NCBI GenBank assembly: GCA_035719045.1
Contig: DASTGO010000292.1
Coordinates: forward strand, 1-13,022
Length of the DNA: 13,022 bases
Direction of reading: 5' to 3'
Origin: DASTGO01 sp035719045
GTDB lineage: Bacteria > Actinomycetota > Actinomycetes > Actinomycetales > Kineosporiaceae
A program made the translations under genes and the position numbers. Below the pieces are notes generated by a model, which had not been told where the DNA came from, did no database searches, and worked only from the letters and a program-made list of their open reading frames with translations. Of the stretch, positions 12,139-13,022 are shown in pieces (the stretch's first letter is position 1; each line of letters opens with the position of its first letter).

Positions 12139-13022
12139 TCAGTGCGGCAGGACCCGAACGCTCCCCCGATCGCGGAGGACGGGCTCCACGAGGCGGACGG
12201 TTCTTGGTCCGGCCTCGTGCGGGTGGATGATCCGGTGGACGAGGCGGTCCACCGCTTCTCGCCCGAGCGTGTCGGCCGCGGACTCGACGGCGGTGTACGG
12301 GAGGGAGAACTCCTCGCCGAAATCACGCGAGTAGAGGCTGACCACGCTCAGATCACGTGGCACGATCACGCCACGGTCCCGCAGCACGGCAGGCAGCGCG
12401 GCGATGGTCGCGTCGTTGTGCACCACGAGCGCGGTGGACCCCGGGTGGACGTCCAGTAGGCGGTGCACGGATGCCTGCACGGCCGGGGGGCGGGACTCCC
12501 CGTAGTAGGCGTGCAGGCGCACGCCTAGGCGATCGGCTCGGTCGATGGCGGCGTCCCTGAACCGCCACACGTAGGCGCCGCCACGCTCCACCACGTGGTA
12601 GGGGGGCGAGACGAGAGTGATCTCGCGGTGTCCCCGATCGGCGAGATGGTCCACGACCTGGGCGGCGGCAGCCGCAAAGTCCAGGTCAATCACATCCAGA
12701 CCTTCAGTGTCGGAGGGCAGCCCGATGAGCACCGACGGCTGCCGGACCACCCGGAGGGGCCCCAGCCGCGGATCCTCGCTGGTGACGTCCAGCAGCACGA
12801 TCCCGTCGACCATCCGGGAGTCGGCGATCCGGCGGATCGCGCCGGATCCGTCCGGGTCGGTGACCATCAGGATGTCGTAACCGAGACGGCGAGCAGCCTC
12901 GGATACCGGCAACACGTACTGCAGCATCGCCGGTGCGAACTCGTCAGCGTGGAACTGCAGCAACACTCCCAGGACCATCGTCTGCGCGGTGGCCAGCGCC
13001 CGGGCCCCCGCATTGGGCGTGA
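12139..13022 (-). CDS. LacI-family transcriptional regulator (N-terminal HTH outside window)
   Basis: The frame stays open to the window's right edge and gives 293 residues; the DNA-binding helix-turn-helix lies beyond it. The first visible residues TPNAGARALATAQTMVLGVLL are the hinge-helix region followed by the first strand of the periplasmic-binding-like sensor domain. Later family hallmarks are the DGIVLLDVTSEDPRL strand, HLADRGHREITLVSPPYHV, and ALVVHNDATIAALPAVLRDR followed by GVIVPRDLSVVSL, and the dimer-proximal end. An internal ATG at 12978 is not the start. The gene ends 120 nt upstream of the binding-protein gene on the same strand. By position and by the palindrome in that gap, it is the local sugar-responsive repressor of the transporter-hydrolase operon. 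Confidence 0.93.
   Translation of the reverse strand, partial: TPNAGARALATAQTMVLGVLLQFHADEFAPAMLQYVLPVSEAARRLGYDILMVTDPDGSGAIRRIADSRMVDGIVLLDVTSEDPRLGPLRVVRQPSVLIGLPSDTEGLDVIDLDFAAAAAQVVDHLADRGHREITLVSPPYHVVERGGAYVWRFRDAAIDRADRLGVRLHAYYGESRPPAVQASVHRLLDVHPGSTALVVHNDATIAALPAVLRDRGVIVPRDLSVVSLYSRDFGEEFSLPYTAVESAADTLGREAVDRLVHRIIHPHEAGPRTVRLVEPVLRDRGSVRVLPH

Noticed and set aside
10654..12459. 601-codon plus-strand open frame
   Set aside because: It is antisense to the binding-protein and LacI-family genes, Arg/Gly-rich, and without recognisable domains.
1..13022. CRISPR array, transposase, integrase, rRNA or complete tRNA
   Set aside because: No regularly spaced repeats, no DDE or tyrosine-recombinase motifs and no rRNA-like sequence were seen on either strand.

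Overview
The window comes from a very GC-rich actinomycete, Streptomyces-like or a relative. Third codon positions are mostly G or C, ribosome-binding sites are of the AGGAGG type, GTG starts occur, and the gene families (DUF1269, DUF7144, DUF4132, a solute-binding lipoprotein operon with no ATPase) are typical of that group. I cannot fix the genus.

Layout. (1) 1-1375, plus strand: the 3' part of a fumarylacetoacetate-hydrolase-family gene, translationally coupled by an ATGA overlap to an SDR oxidoreductase. This is probably the end of a carbon-catabolic operon. (2) 1376-7063: an accessory patch of small stress or membrane genes mixed with broken genes. It holds a DUF1269 membrane protein, a coiled lipoprotein, a DUF7144 four-helix membrane protein (minus), a DUF4132 protein cut at both ends, and a minus-strand group: a C-terminally cut protein of unknown family, a CYTH / class IV adenylate-cyclase-like protein, a small conserved hypothetical, and a 5'-truncated SMI1/KNR4-like remnant. 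Several strong inverted repeats lie between these genes. (3) 7064-13022, minus strand: a sugar-uptake and hydrolysis operon. In transcription order it runs LacI-family regulator (partial, N-terminus outside the window), solute-binding lipoprotein, two MalF/MalG-type permeases, and an (alpha/alpha)6-barrel glycoside hydrolase. A perfect LacI-type palindrome sits just upstream of the binding-protein start.

How the parts work together. In the sugar operon the lipoprotein would capture an oligosaccharide and the two permeases import it, powered by an ATPase encoded elsewhere (MsiK-like sharing is usual in this group). The intracellular glycosidase would cleave it, and the LacI protein would repress from the operator until the sugar is present. 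The middle patch looks like a site of repeated insertion and deletion. The clearest scar is near 5300, where two genes facing each other are both cut off at the same point. The 5300-6300 stretch has visibly lower GC and is probably foreign. I found no complete mobile element, CRISPR array, rRNA or tRNA.
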